From Nitrospirales bacterium (GTDB lineage: Bacteria; Nitrospirota; Nitrospiria; Nitrospirales; UBA8639), in contig JALDRK010000032.1 in NCBI GenBank assembly GCA_031315915.1, forward strand, positions 1 through 44,142: a stretch of 44,142 bases of DNA, given 5' to 3'. Shown here one piece after another: positions 36,119-44,142 of this stretch; position 1 is the first letter of the stretch; each line of letters opens with the position of its first letter. The notes beneath the pieces were generated by a model that ran no database searches, had not been told where the DNA came from, and worked only from the letters and a program-made list of their open reading frames with translations. The translations under genes were made by a program, and so were the position numbers.

Positions 36119-36228
36119 TTCTTCCTCCATCCGTCTGTACACCACGTCCCTACCCTTCAATTCATACCATTATCCGCTCACTCTTTACGTTTCTTAACTA
36201 TAGGCCTAAGCGGTTAATCACGGTTGGC

Positions 36229-37053
36229 CTACAAGTCCCTATCCGTGGAAATTTCCTCACTCCCGCCCATACCGGCTGGAACAAACCGCCGGGTGACATG
36301 AATCGGACCGAACCATTCTCCCTGAAATAATCGCACAAGGTTCATCCGCACCAACTCCAGCAGGGCCAGAAAAGTGGTGATGACCAGTGGTCGGGACAAA
36401 TGCCGGTCAAACAATTGGTCAAAGGGAATGGAGGATTCCACCTCCAATCGCTCAAGAATGACCTGAATACGTTCCTGAACCGTCCAGTTCTCTCTCGTAA
36501 GCTCCACGAAGCCTGTCGTTGTGGTTCGATCTAAAACCTCCTGCAACGCACTTAAGAGATCAAACAGTTGAAGATCTTCACCAATCCACTCGTCTTCTTC
36601 AGATACTGCCGGCTGAATAGGCGGAGGCAGGGGCTCTCTTAGAAATGATTCCTGCCACATCTTTTGACGACCTACCAAACTGGCCGCGGCATCTTTGAAC
36701 AGTTCGTATTCAACCAATTGGCGCACCAGTTCACTTCTGGGGTCCAGCCCTTCTTCTTCTTCCGAATCTGCAGTTTCCTCCTTGGGAAGGAGCATTCGCG
36801 ACTTAATATGCAGTAAGGTGGCTGCCATGACCAAGAACTCTCCGGCCAAGGACAAATTCAGCGTTTTCATCAAAGACAGATATTCCAGATATTGCTGGGC
36901 AATAAGGGCAATGGGAATATCGTAGATGTTGATTTTATGTTTACGGATCAGATGAAGGAGAAGGTCCATGGGACCGGTAAACGCCTCTAACTTCACCTGA
37001 TAGACATCTTCATCGTCCAGATCAGAAACGGTCAGAGGCAATGACTGATCCAA
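36229..37053 (-). CDS. scpA: Segregation and condensation protein ScpA
   Basis: The 274-residue kleisin has the ScpA N-terminal signature (YQVKLEAFTGPMDLLLHLIR; IAQQYLEYLSLMKTLNLSLA) and the C-terminal winged-helix end (VITTFLALLELVRMNLVRLFQ). It bridges SMC heads and binds ScpB. The start is TTG with GAGGGAC upstream. A perfect DnaA-box 9-mer (TTATCCACA on the minus strand, 37069-37077) lies 16 bases upstream, which may be chance. scpB follows on the same strand. Confidence 0.95.
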   Translation of the reverse strand: MDQSLPLTVSDLDDEDVYQVKLEAFTGPMDLLLHLIRKHKINIYDIPIALIAQQYLEYLSLMKTLNLSLAGEFLVMAATLLHIKSRMLLPKEETADSEEEEGLDPRSELVRQLVEYELFKDAAASLVGRQKMWQESFLREPLPPPIQPAVSEEDEWIGEDLQLFDLLSALQEVLDRTTTTGFVELTRENWTVQERIQVILERLEVESSIPFDQLFDRHLSRPLVITTFLALLELVRMNLVRLFQGEWFGPIHVTRRFVPAGMGGSEEISTDRDL

Positions 37054-37178
37054 AAGTCCCTCTCTATCTGTGGATAACTTGACAAGAATGCTTAACGTAT
37101 ACCATCTTTTGTGGAAAGCCGCAACAATGAATCAAAATATAGTGGTATTCAAGGATCTTAAAAACAAAAGCTGCCTTT

Positions 37179-38321
37179 TCAAAACTTTTTCCCTGTCCGT
37201 AGGTAATGTATACCAACCAGGAGCAACAAACAGACTGAGATTACCAGCAGAATAACCGGGTTTTTCCACCACACTGGTGAAAGCTCAGGAAGCGCGAGAT
37301 TACTTCCCTCATGCTCTGGACGAAGGGCAAAGGATGCACCGGAGAAATCGGCCGGTTTGGCAAACCTGGCGTTCGAAAAATCGACCGTTTTTTCAAAATC
37401 CGTCCCTGTAAACCGGATCCGATCTGTAAATTCCGAGAATCGGAAATAGGTTTCATGCGTAAATACCGCCCCCGAAAAATCCGCCAACCCCTGAAACACC
37501 GACCCCGAAAATCCTGTCCCGCTCTCAAACGCCGCCTGCGAAAAATTCGCCTCGCCCCGGAAATTCACTTCCAGGAATTCCGCAATCCCCTTGAACTGGA
37601 CCTCCTTGAAATTCACGGGAGCACCAAACACCGCTTTGTAAAATCGGGAATGGGTTCCAAACTGGGCATGAGAAAAATCGACCGTCTGCATAAACCGGGC
37701 TCCGATAAAAAACCCCTCAAAGTCTACCCGCATTCCCTTGAAAGTGGCGGGATGGACGAAAATCGTTTTTGACCAATCGAGCGATCGGACAAACACGGCG
37801 TCGGTCAAATCCACCTCGCCAAGAATAAGCAACGCGCCTTTCGACAAATTCGTGGCCAGGACTTTCTCAAATTGAGACTCCCTGATCCGAAGACTCCCCG
37901 GAATAAACCGAATTGTCTCAAGTCGCTGTTGGGTCAGTTCTTCCCGGACCTGTACAGACAGGGAGGAAAGATCCGCCACGCGTCGGGTTGAAAGGCGATC
38001 CAACATGACATCTCCGGTGACCACCACCCCATTCAAATCCACACTCTTGCCCTGTTCCAGGGCCGCAAGCACATCTGCCCCGGAGACGGCCAACTCCCGT
38101 CGTTCAACAGCAGAACAGCCCTCATCCAGATGAACCCAAAACACTTCCTCCAAGCCGGAAGGCCGTTCCAGCAGACGACACGCATCGGCAAGGGTTGGAA
38201 GGCCGACACCGCAAACCAGCATCACACCCAAAAGCTGGCACGAAATCATCCGGAAAGCAAGGAAAAAAATTCCCAAAGACCGAATGAACCGGGGCAGCAG
38301 TATCGAGGATGTTTTCACCAT
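37179..38321 (-). CDS. Exported pentapeptide-repeat protein with C-terminal membrane anchor
   Basis: The 380-residue protein has an N-terminal signal or anchor (about 25-46) and a central domain (about 75-330) with pentapeptide-like repeats. Phe is at the central position in many (ADFSGA, ANFSQA, VDFSNA). A C-terminal membrane segment follows (ILLVISVCLLLLVGIHY, about 356-372). The repeats would form a right-handed quadrilateral helix outside the membrane. The function is unknown. ATG 38321 is kept because no better ribosome binding site is visible; M25 is an alternative start. Confidence 0.82.
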   Translation of the reverse strand: MVKTSSILLPRFIRSLGIFFLAFRMISCQLLGVMLVCGVGLPTLADACRLLERPSGLEEVFWVHLDEGCSAVERRELAVSGADVLAALEQGKSVDLNGVVVTGDVMLDRLSTRRVADLSSLSVQVREELTQQRLETIRFIPGSLRIRESQFEKVLATNLSKGALLILGEVDLTDAVFVRSLDWSKTIFVHPATFKGMRVDFEGFFIGARFMQTVDFSHAQFGTHSRFYKAVFGAPVNFKEVQFKGIAEFLEVNFRGEANFSQAAFESGTGFSGSVFQGLADFSGAVFTHETYFRFSEFTDRIRFTGTDFEKTVDFSNARFAKPADFSGASFALRPEHEGSNLALPELSPVWWKNPVILLVISVCLLLLVGIHYLRTGKKF

Positions 38322-38534
38322 CTATGGGGTCCATGAGTACGGTTCATGGGGCACATCAATCAAAGAGTAGAATGAACGGATGAGAAACCCTGAGGTTAGA
38401 ATGAATCAGGCATCCGCCAGGAAGGGCACAATACACACGGCTGGGAAGGCGTCCGTGACTTTATAGGTCGGAAACCTTACCAGCATGTTTCTATACCCCG
38501 CATTCTGTTCACTGTGCTGTTGCTGATGCAGCCC

Positions 38535-39314
38535 TTAAGAAGGAGAAGGTGAAATTGGTGCAGACGGAGGGACGTTTTCAGATTTCGGAGATTCTGTCGG
38601 CTTGGCAGACTCAGCCACGGGCGCGGTGGCTTCAGCGGCTGGTTTGCTCGCTTCGTCTTTCTTGGCCGCCAGATCCTTCAAGGACAAATAAAAATCTTTA
38701 TGCTCCCACTCTTGATGCGCCGCATGCTTTTCCATCTCATCCACGGTCTTGGGGGGAGGAACCACCACTTTCTCGCCCTCTTTCCAGTTGGCCGGAGTGG
38801 CACAGGCATGCCGGTCGGCTGTTTGAAGCGCCAGCGTAAGCCGAAAAATTTCATCCACGTTTCGCCCGGCATTCAACGGGTAATACACGATGGCACGAAT
38901 AGTCCGTTTCGGATCGATGACAAACACGGCACGAACCGTAGCCGTGGAACTGGCATTCGGATGAATCATGCCGTAGAGTTTGGCCACTTTCATCTCCCCA
39001 TCGGCCACCATGGGAAACGGAATGGTAACGTCCCACTTCTCTTTAATGTTGCGCACCCACGCCAAATGCGCATGAATGCTATCCACGCTCAAGCCGATGA
39101 GTTTAATCCCCCGGCGGCGGAACTGCTCGTGGGATTGGGCAAACGCCACCAGCTCGGTCGTACACACCGGCGTAAAGTCGGCAGGATGAGAAAACAAGAC
39201 TACCCAATGCTGCTCCTGCCACACGCTAAAATTGAAGTCCTGATGCAGGGTCGTGACAGCCGAGAAATCCGGGGCTGGATCACCGATCCGAGGTATACCT
39301 CGTTCTTCAGACAT
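38535..39314 (-). CDS. Prx6-type peroxiredoxin with Ala/Pro-rich tail
   Basis: The 259-residue protein has the peroxidatic motif HPADFTPVCTTE (Cys51), the conserved Arg in RAVFVIDP, and the Prx6-group ending HACATPANWKEGEKVVV, which includes a second Cys near residue 176. It reduces hydrogen peroxide or organic peroxides. The last 50 residues are a low-complexity Ala/Pro/Ser/Glu extension absent from ordinary Prx6 proteins. AAGGAGG directly before the ATG fixes the start. The Lys-rich/acidic protein gene lies upstream on the same strand. Confidence 0.93.
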   Translation of the reverse strand: MSEERGIPRIGDPAPDFSAVTTLHQDFNFSVWQEQHWVVLFSHPADFTPVCTTELVAFAQSHEQFRRRGIKLIGLSVDSIHAHLAWVRNIKEKWDVTIPFPMVADGEMKVAKLYGMIHPNASSTATVRAVFVIDPKRTIRAIVYYPLNAGRNVDEIFRLTLALQTADRHACATPANWKEGEKVVVPPPKTVDEMEKHAAHQEWEHKDFYLSLKDLAAKKDEASKPAAEATAPVAESAKPTESPKSENVPPSAPISPSPS

Positions 39315-39482
39315 GAAACCTCCTTTGAAAAATCACAACCAAGACACACAAATGGTCTTTTGGAAATTCCAAAACTCTTTGGTGTCAACCACAACTTTCC
39401 GCGCCCGTTTCAGCAGCTTTTAGAAACCGCTGGCAAGAAAAAGACGGTAGGCCTATCCGGGCGGGGGCTTGATAATGGGAGC

Positions 39483-40421
39483 CTACCAGGAACGGGGAAT
39501 CTCTTCCTCATCATCTTCCAAATTATTTTCGGTATCCCGAAAAAACTTTTCGGGACCCAGCTCTTCCGACAAATCCTCGGTGAGATCCAATTCATCCTCG
39601 GCATCGTCACTCTGTTCCTCATCGAACTCATCGTCCTCAAAATCATCGTCCAAATCATCCGCCAGGTTTTCCACATCTAGATCGTCTTCCACGACATCTA
39701 GATCGGTGTCCAAATCGTCCAATGCCAAATCTTCTTCGGCTTCCACTTCAATGTCCAATTCGGAATCCAAATTATCCGCCCCCACCTGATCGACTTTACC
39801 GTCTTGCGAAGGCAGGAGGGTGGAATCCAGAAGATCATCTGCCCCGCCGACGGTGACCGCAGCCGGGGAAAGCTCCTTAGTACCTTTGGAAACCTTTGGA
39901 GCCTTCGGAACTTTTTGAGCTTTTGGCGTCTTGCCTTTTGGCGAAGCCGCTGTAGAGACTGGTGAAGATTGAGCCGTTCTCACGGCTTTCGATTGGGCTA
40001 CTGTATCTTGTACAGGAGTTGCGGGCGCTTTAGACTTGCCAGTCTTTTTCGTCTGACTCGACTGGGCTTGGGTATTTGTACGTTTCAACTTCGTTACACC
40101 TTTCTTTTTCGTCATGCTTTTCTTGATGTTGCCTTGAGAAGCCGATTTTCGTTTCGACGCTGTGCGGCCTTTCGTGGCTTTTGTGCTTTTCACCGCCACT
40201 TTACCTTTTCCGGCTTTCTGACCTTTGACGTTTGCCTTGCTTTTTCCCTTGGCTTTGCCTTTCGACCCAGTTACCGCCTTGGATTTTTTTGCGGAAGTTC
40301 GCATCGGAACCGCAGCCTTTTTCGCTTTGGTCACCTTTTTGGATTTTGTCACGCTCTTTCCCTTTGGCTTCTTGGTGCGTTTGGGTTTGGCCTTGGATTT
40401 GGGCTTCGCCTTGGCAGCCAT
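39483..40421 (-). CDS. Bipolar Lys-rich/acidic low-complexity protein (histone H1-like)
   Basis: Residues 1-185 are Lys/Ala/Ser/Thr-rich with KAKPKSKAKPK-type repeats, like bacterial histone H1-like proteins. Residues about 200-300 are strongly acidic (DDLDDDFEDDEFDEEQSDD). No folded domain is evident. A DNA- or RNA-binding role for the basic half is inferred from composition; the acidic half may mask it or bind partners. AGGAGG before the ATG supports translation. Because of its bias, the opposite strand and other frames give long spurious frames here. Confidence 0.85.
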   Translation of the reverse strand: MAAKAKPKSKAKPKRTKKPKGKSVTKSKKVTKAKKAAVPMRTSAKKSKAVTGSKGKAKGKSKANVKGQKAGKGKVAVKSTKATKGRTASKRKSASQGNIKKSMTKKKGVTKLKRTNTQAQSSQTKKTGKSKAPATPVQDTVAQSKAVRTAQSSPVSTAASPKGKTPKAQKVPKAPKVSKGTKELSPAAVTVGGADDLLDSTLLPSQDGKVDQVGADNLDSELDIEVEAEEDLALDDLDTDLDVVEDDLDVENLADDLDDDFEDDEFDEEQSDDAEDELDLTEDLSEELGPEKFFRDTENNLEDDEEEIPRSW

Positions 40422-40584
40422 GTACGATCCTCCTGATGTTTAAGCTAATGTTGTTTTACATCCTTGACGAACCGCCATCTGGGTTGACCCCATCTAACAC
40501 GACCAGGGTCTCTCTTTCAACAGCCAATTGTTCCAAAGTTTGAATCCCCTGCTTGACAACCTTTCAGGGCGATCCCGTCCTTGC

Positions 40585-40590
40585 TAGAAT
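40585..40590 (+). promoter_or_regulatory. Extended -10 of a probable near-leaderless promoter
   Basis: TGCTAGAAT (extended -10) with a TTTCAG -35 seventeen bases upstream ends nine bases before the ATG at 40600. No Shine-Dalgarno is present. Confidence 0.35.
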
Positions 40591-40599
40591 AATGACCGA

Positions 40600-43326
40600 A
40601 TGGAAATTATCACCACTCATCTGGAAGCCGACTTTGACGGGCTGGCTTCCATGGTGGCCGCCCGCAAACTCTACCCGAATGCCCAATTGGTTCTTCCGGG
40701 AGGAGCACAATCCCGTGAACGGGCCTATTTGGCTAATCATCCGGTTCCTCTGACCCCGATCAGTGATCTGGCAATCCCCGACATTACTCAACTCATTTTA
40801 GTGGACACAGACCATCAAGACCGCCTGGGACACCTTGGAAAAGCCATTGAAAATCAACATATTAAGATACATATTTGGGACCATCACCCCTTGGAACCAT
40901 CCAATCCGCTCGTCAATCGGGCAGAATTGGTGAAATTGGAACCGGTTGGAGCAACAATCACCCTGCTTTGCGAGGAGCTTCAGGCACGGTCGCTCCCCTG
41001 GACACCGAAAGAGGCCACCTTATTTGCCATCGCCCTCTATGAAGAAACCGGACATTTTACCTACCTGCATACCACCTCAAGAGACCTCAATGTGGCAGCT
41101 CGACTCATCGAGACCGGGGCCGATCTGACCACCGTGACCGATGTTATCCGACAAAAATGGACCGAACCACAAGTGGCGCTCTTCAATGCCCTACTTCAAT
41201 CGACACAGCTCCTAACCCTCGGCCGGCGGCGGATCGCATTGGCCTCCCTGGCCTGGCCTGATTATGTAGCCGATTTGGCCCAGGTGGTTCAACAACTCGG
41301 TCAGCTTCATGAGGCGGATGCCGTCCTAGGCATCGTGTCGATGGAAGGCAAAGTGCAGTTCATCGGTCGCAGCCGGCATGCGGACATGGACATGAACCAC
41401 ATTGCCCAGGCATTTGGCGGAGCGGGCCACACCATGGCCGCCGCGGCAAGCATCAAAGGACAGACCCTTCCGGAAGTCGAACGACGATTGCATGATCTGC
41501 TTCAGGAGCAAGCCAAATCATGGCTGCCGATCCGGCGGCTCATGACCGCCCCGGTTCGAACCGTCGAACAGGGCACCTCGATCAAACAAACCGAACGTCT
41601 GATGACACAATATGAAGTCAATGCCTTGCCGGTCGTGGATGGCCGGGGAACCTTTCTCGGACTGGCCACCCGTGAATCCGTGCAGAAAGGACTCTATCAC
41701 AAGCTAGGCGCCCAGCCGGTCGAACACATCATGCTCCGGGATATTTTTTCGGCTAATCCCGCCACGGCCTTCGAGGAAGTCCAGAACCAGATGGTGGAAC
41801 GGAACCAGCGCGTTGTCCCGATACTGGATCAGAACAAAGTCATCGGCATCTTCAGCCGGACCGATTTGTTACGGGCCCTTCATCAAAGCCCAGGCCGGGA
41901 TGTGGATATTCCCGATTCAAAAACGGAGGCCGTTCCCTCAACAACCATGCCTCCTCATACATGGAACGTCACACATCTTCTGAAGCCCCGCCTTCCCGAA
42001 CCCCTCCTAACCCTCTTAGAAACAATCGAAATATTGGCAGACCAACTGGACGTCTCCGCTTTCTTGGTCGGCGGATTCGTCCGGGACCTGCTCATGAATA
42101 TTCCCAACTTTGATCTGGACATCGTCATTGAAGGCGACGGGATTCAATTCGGGAAAACTCTCGCCAAGCAATTGTCCACCGAATGGACGGTTCACGAACG
42201 CTTCGGTACCGTCTCGATCAAATTGCCTAAATCCCTCAATCTCCCGCAGATGCATCATCTTGATGTCGCCACCGCCCGCACCGAATATTACGAATATCCG
42301 ACGGCCCTGCCTACGGTGGAACGCAGCTCCATCAAAAAAGATCTGTACCGGAGAGATTTCACCATCAACGCTCTGGCCATCCGGGTCAATCGAACACCGG
42401 GCGAATTGCTGGACTACTTCGGAGGCCGCCGGGATATCAAAGACAAGGTCGTCCGTGTGCTGCATAGCCTGAGTTTCGTCGAAGACCCGACGCGTGTGTT
42501 TCGGGCCATCCGGTTCGAACAACGGTTCGGATTCCGCATCAGCAAGGAAACCGAACAATTCATTCGACAGGCCCAAACCATGGACCTGTTCCGGCGATTA
42601 TCCGGCTCAAGATTGGGCAACGAACTCATGCACATGCTGGAGGAACCCGATCCGGCCAAAGGGATCCGGCGTTTGGAAACATTTCGTCTCCTATCGGTCA
42701 TTCATCCGAAATTGCATGTGAAGCCTTCGGTTCAGGACATGTTCGAGGGAGTCGAACAGATGCTCACATGGTTTATGGTGGAACATCCGGAGATCCCCAT
42801 CAAGCGATGGATCGTCCTCGGCTTGGCTTGGTTCGAATCGCTGGGACAGGGAGAACTCACCAAAACTTGGAAACGGCTGGGCTTTCCGCAAGGACAGGTC
42901 AAAACGGCCGGGGAATTTCTGGCAGCACAGCCAGCCCTCATCAGGACGTTGAACAGAAAACATCTGGCCCCTTCGGAAGTGTATACCCTTCTCGCGGATT
43001 GGCTTCAGGAACTGCTGATATTTCTGATGGCCAAGACCCGGCTGAAACCCTCAACCCGTGCGGCCATGGAACGGGTGCGTATGTTTCTCACCACCTGGCA
43101 ACATTTCTCGATTGGGCTGACCGGCCATGATCTGGAGGCCATGGGGCTTCTCAAAGGCCCGGTATACGGCCGTGTGCTGAAACGGATATTTAATGCCAAG
43201 CTGGACGGCATGATTGCCACGGAAGAAGACGAATATCGCTTGGCCAAAACGCTGATCGAACAAGAAGCCGGATCAAGCGGCCAATCCAAAACCACCTCCC
43301 TGGTCAAGAAGGGCAGACGCAGATAG
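40600..43326 (+). CDS. DHH-CBS-tRNA nucleotidyltransferase (CCA/A-adding) fusion
   Basis: The 908-residue protein has four parts. A DHH phosphoesterase domain comes first (HLEADFDGLASM, LVDTDHQ, IWDHHP), with a DHHA1 part (FGGAGHTMAAAAS) to about 305. Two CBS domains follow (about 308-430), then a poly(A) polymerase/CCA-adding domain with FLVGGFVRDLLM, metal-binding DLDIVIEGDG and RRDFTINALAI (about 470-640), and an RNA-binding C-terminus. The architecture is known from Aquifex- and Deinococcus-type A-adding enzymes and couples tRNA 3'-end building to a DHH nuclease-like module. No ribosome binding site is visible. Confidence 0.95.
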   Translation: MEIITTHLEADFDGLASMVAARKLYPNAQLVLPGGAQSRERAYLANHPVPLTPISDLAIPDITQLILVDTDHQDRLGHLGKAIENQHIKIHIWDHHPLEPSNPLVNRAELVKLEPVGATITLLCEELQARSLPWTPKEATLFAIALYEETGHFTYLHTTSRDLNVAARLIETGADLTTVTDVIRQKWTEPQVALFNALLQSTQLLTLGRRRIALASLAWPDYVADLAQVVQQLGQLHEADAVLGIVSMEGKVQFIGRSRHADMDMNHIAQAFGGAGHTMAAAASIKGQTLPEVERRLHDLLQEQAKSWLPIRRLMTAPVRTVEQGTSIKQTERLMTQYEVNALPVVDGRGTFLGLATRESVQKGLYHKLGAQPVEHIMLRDIFSANPATAFEEVQNQMVERNQRVVPILDQNKVIGIFSRTDLLRALHQSPGRDVDIPDSKTEAVPSTTMPPHTWNVTHLLKPRLPEPLLTLLETIEILADQLDVSAFLVGGFVRDLLMNIPNFDLDIVIEGDGIQFGKTLAKQLSTEWTVHERFGTVSIKLPKSLNLPQMHHLDVATARTEYYEYPTALPTVERSSIKKDLYRRDFTINALAIRVNRTPGELLDYFGGRRDIKDKVVRVLHSLSFVEDPTRVFRAIRFEQRFGFRISKETEQFIRQAQTMDLFRRLSGSRLGNELMHMLEEPDPAKGIRRLETFRLLSVIHPKLHVKPSVQDMFEGVEQMLTWFMVEHPEIPIKRWIVLGLAWFESLGQGELTKTWKRLGFPQGQVKTAGEFLAAQPALIRTLNRKHLAPSEVYTLLADWLQELLIFLMAKTRLKPSTRAAMERVRMFLTTWQHFSIGLTGHDLEAMGLLKGPVYGRVLKRIFNAKLDGMIATEEDEYRLAKTLIEQEAGSSGQSKTTSLVKKGRRR

Positions 43327-43369
43327 ACTCCCAAAGAATTTTCGGACAACATTCTCTTTTCTCTTCCCC

Positions 43370-44142
43370 ATGCATTCGCCCTCCACACTACCGGTTCAAC
43401 CCACCCGCGTCCGTTGGCGGATTCTGTTCCTGCTGTTACTCATCAGCATCGTCACCTATATCGACCGGGTGAATATTTCCGTCACCGCCCGTCAGATGAT
43501 GCCGGCACTCGGACTCACCGATGTGCAAATGGGACAAATCTTCTCGGCATTTGTCTTCGGCTATGCCCTCTTCCAAATTCCGGGAGGATGGATGGGGGAT
43601 CGCTGGGGTCCCCGCCGCGTCCTGACTTTTGCCGTCATCTGGTGGTCCATCTTTACGGCACTCACGGCTATTGCGCCCACGCTCCCCCTGGCCAATCTGG
43701 TCGGCATTATGGGATCGCTCATGGTCGTGCGTTTTCTCATCGGCATGGGGGAGGCTGCGGCGCTGCCCAATTTCAATCGGGCAGTGGCCAACTGGCATCC
43801 TCCTCAGGAACGGGGCTTAGGCATCGGCATTACCATCGGGGGCATCGGCGTGGGTTCAGCCCTCACGCCACCGGTTACCGCCTGGATCATGGTGAACTTC
43901 GGCTGGCAAACCGCCTTTTATGCCGCAGGACTTTTGGGAATCGTCATTGCCTTAATATGGTATTGGTACGCCACCGATTTTCCCCGCGACCATCCACACG
44001 TCAACGATGACGAAGTCGCGATCATTGAAGGCAAGGACCTTGAAAAAATACATCCCTCTCCTCGCTTGCGGGGAGAGGGCCGGGGTGAGGGATTCATCAA
44101 AAAACCCGATACAGTCCCCTGGAAGGCCATCCTCACCACGCC
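43370..44142 (+). CDS. MFS transporter (ACS-type), 3' end cut by window edge
   Basis: The frame runs to the window end (257 residues visible) and shows the first six or so membrane segments of a major-facilitator transporter: TM1-2 with YIDRVNISVTA, the GGWMGDRWGPRRV motif of loop 2-3, and FLIGMGEAAALPNFNRAVANW. The DRVN signature is typical of the anion:cation symporter family (organic acid or sugar-acid uptake). The cytoplasmic loop near residue 228 contains an in-frame REP-like sequence encoding HPSPRLRGEGRGEG (44051-44092). No ribosome binding site is visible upstream. Confidence 0.85.
   Translation, partial: MHSPSTLPVQPTRVRWRILFLLLLISIVTYIDRVNISVTARQMMPALGLTDVQMGQIFSAFVFGYALFQIPGGWMGDRWGPRRVLTFAVIWWSIFTALTAIAPTLPLANLVGIMGSLMVVRFLIGMGEAAALPNFNRAVANWHPPQERGLGIGITIGGIGVGSALTPPVTAWIMVNFGWQTAFYAAGLLGIVIALIWYWYATDFPRDHPHVNDDEVAIIEGKDLEKIHPSPRLRGEGRGEGFIKKPDTVPWKAILTT
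44054..44091 (+). repeat. REP-like palindromic element inside MFS coding sequence
   Basis: CCCTCTCC (44054-44061) pairs with GGAGAGGG (44072-44079), followed by CCGGGGTGAGGG. This is the usual look of intergenic palindromic repeats, here read in frame as protein. Confidence 0.6.

Noticed and set aside
37069..37077. Perfect DnaA-box 9-mer upstream of scpA as an origin signal
   Set aside because: Only one box and no dnaA or AT-rich unwinding element; a single match is expected by chance about once per 130 kb of sequence.
38700..39680. 326-codon plus-strand frame
   Set aside because: It is antisense to the peroxiredoxin and the Lys-rich/acidic gene; its sequence reflects their codon bias.

Overview
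The window is a dense, mostly minus-strand bacterial segment of moderate GC. Its gene set (large periplasmic multicopper oxidase, cupredoxin-like secreted protein, sigma-54 regulator, phosphoketolase, SulP plus beta-carbonic anhydrase, DUF3565, DUF4197, Lys-rich/acidic protein, DHH-CBS-CCA nucleotidyltransferase) fits a Nitrospira-like member of Nitrospirota best. That assignment is an inference from gene content; no rRNA or other marker is present. I found no tRNA, rRNA, CRISPR array, transposase or phage gene.

Layout. 1-4.4 kb (minus): the 5' part of a multicopper oxidase, preceded by a good sigma-54 promoter, a structured leader and a palindrome. Upstream lie a PAS/AAA+/Fis sigma-54 activator and a receiver protein, both frameshifted. 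4.7-12.6 kb (minus): a stress and carbon-metabolism run in transcription order P-type ATPase, phosphoketolase (two frameshifts), GH13 glycosidase (one frameshift) and tandem UspA. 12.8-18.4 kb: a pseudo-receiver-DUF2934 fusion, a beta-carbonic anhydrase/SulP bicarbonate-type pair, and small secreted proteins including a partial duplicate. 18.4-24.2 kb: a second tandem UspA, a PH-domain membrane protein, a mannose-1-phosphate guanylyltransferase-like enzyme, and a translationally coupled GCS2-type ligase with an AstE/AspA-type zinc hydrolase. 24.7-32.3 kb: a cupredoxin-like protein convergent with ftsH, then rmuC and several small proteins on plus. 32-38 kb (minus): MoaD/ThiS-like protein, FAD/Fe-S dehydrogenase, scpB, scpA and a pentapeptide-repeat protein. 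38.5-44 kb: a Prx6-type peroxiredoxin, a Lys-rich/acidic protein, a DHH-CBS-CCA nucleotidyltransferase and a truncated MFS transporter carrying a REP-like insertion.

How the parts may work together. The strongest regulatory observation is at 2.1-3.9 kb. A sigma-54 activator gene sits upstream of an oxidase gene that has a near-consensus sigma-54 promoter (2256-2271), with a palindrome about 200 bp upstream of the predicted start (2436-2453). The same 18-bp palindrome in perfect form lies at 24447-24464, upstream of the cupredoxin-like gene, which suggests a small copper-protein regulon. A second theme is five single-base frameshifts confined to about 3.4-9.2 kb, each explicable as a homopolymer miscount, while the genes elsewhere are intact. 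This is either a local sequence-quality problem or recent decay of that island.
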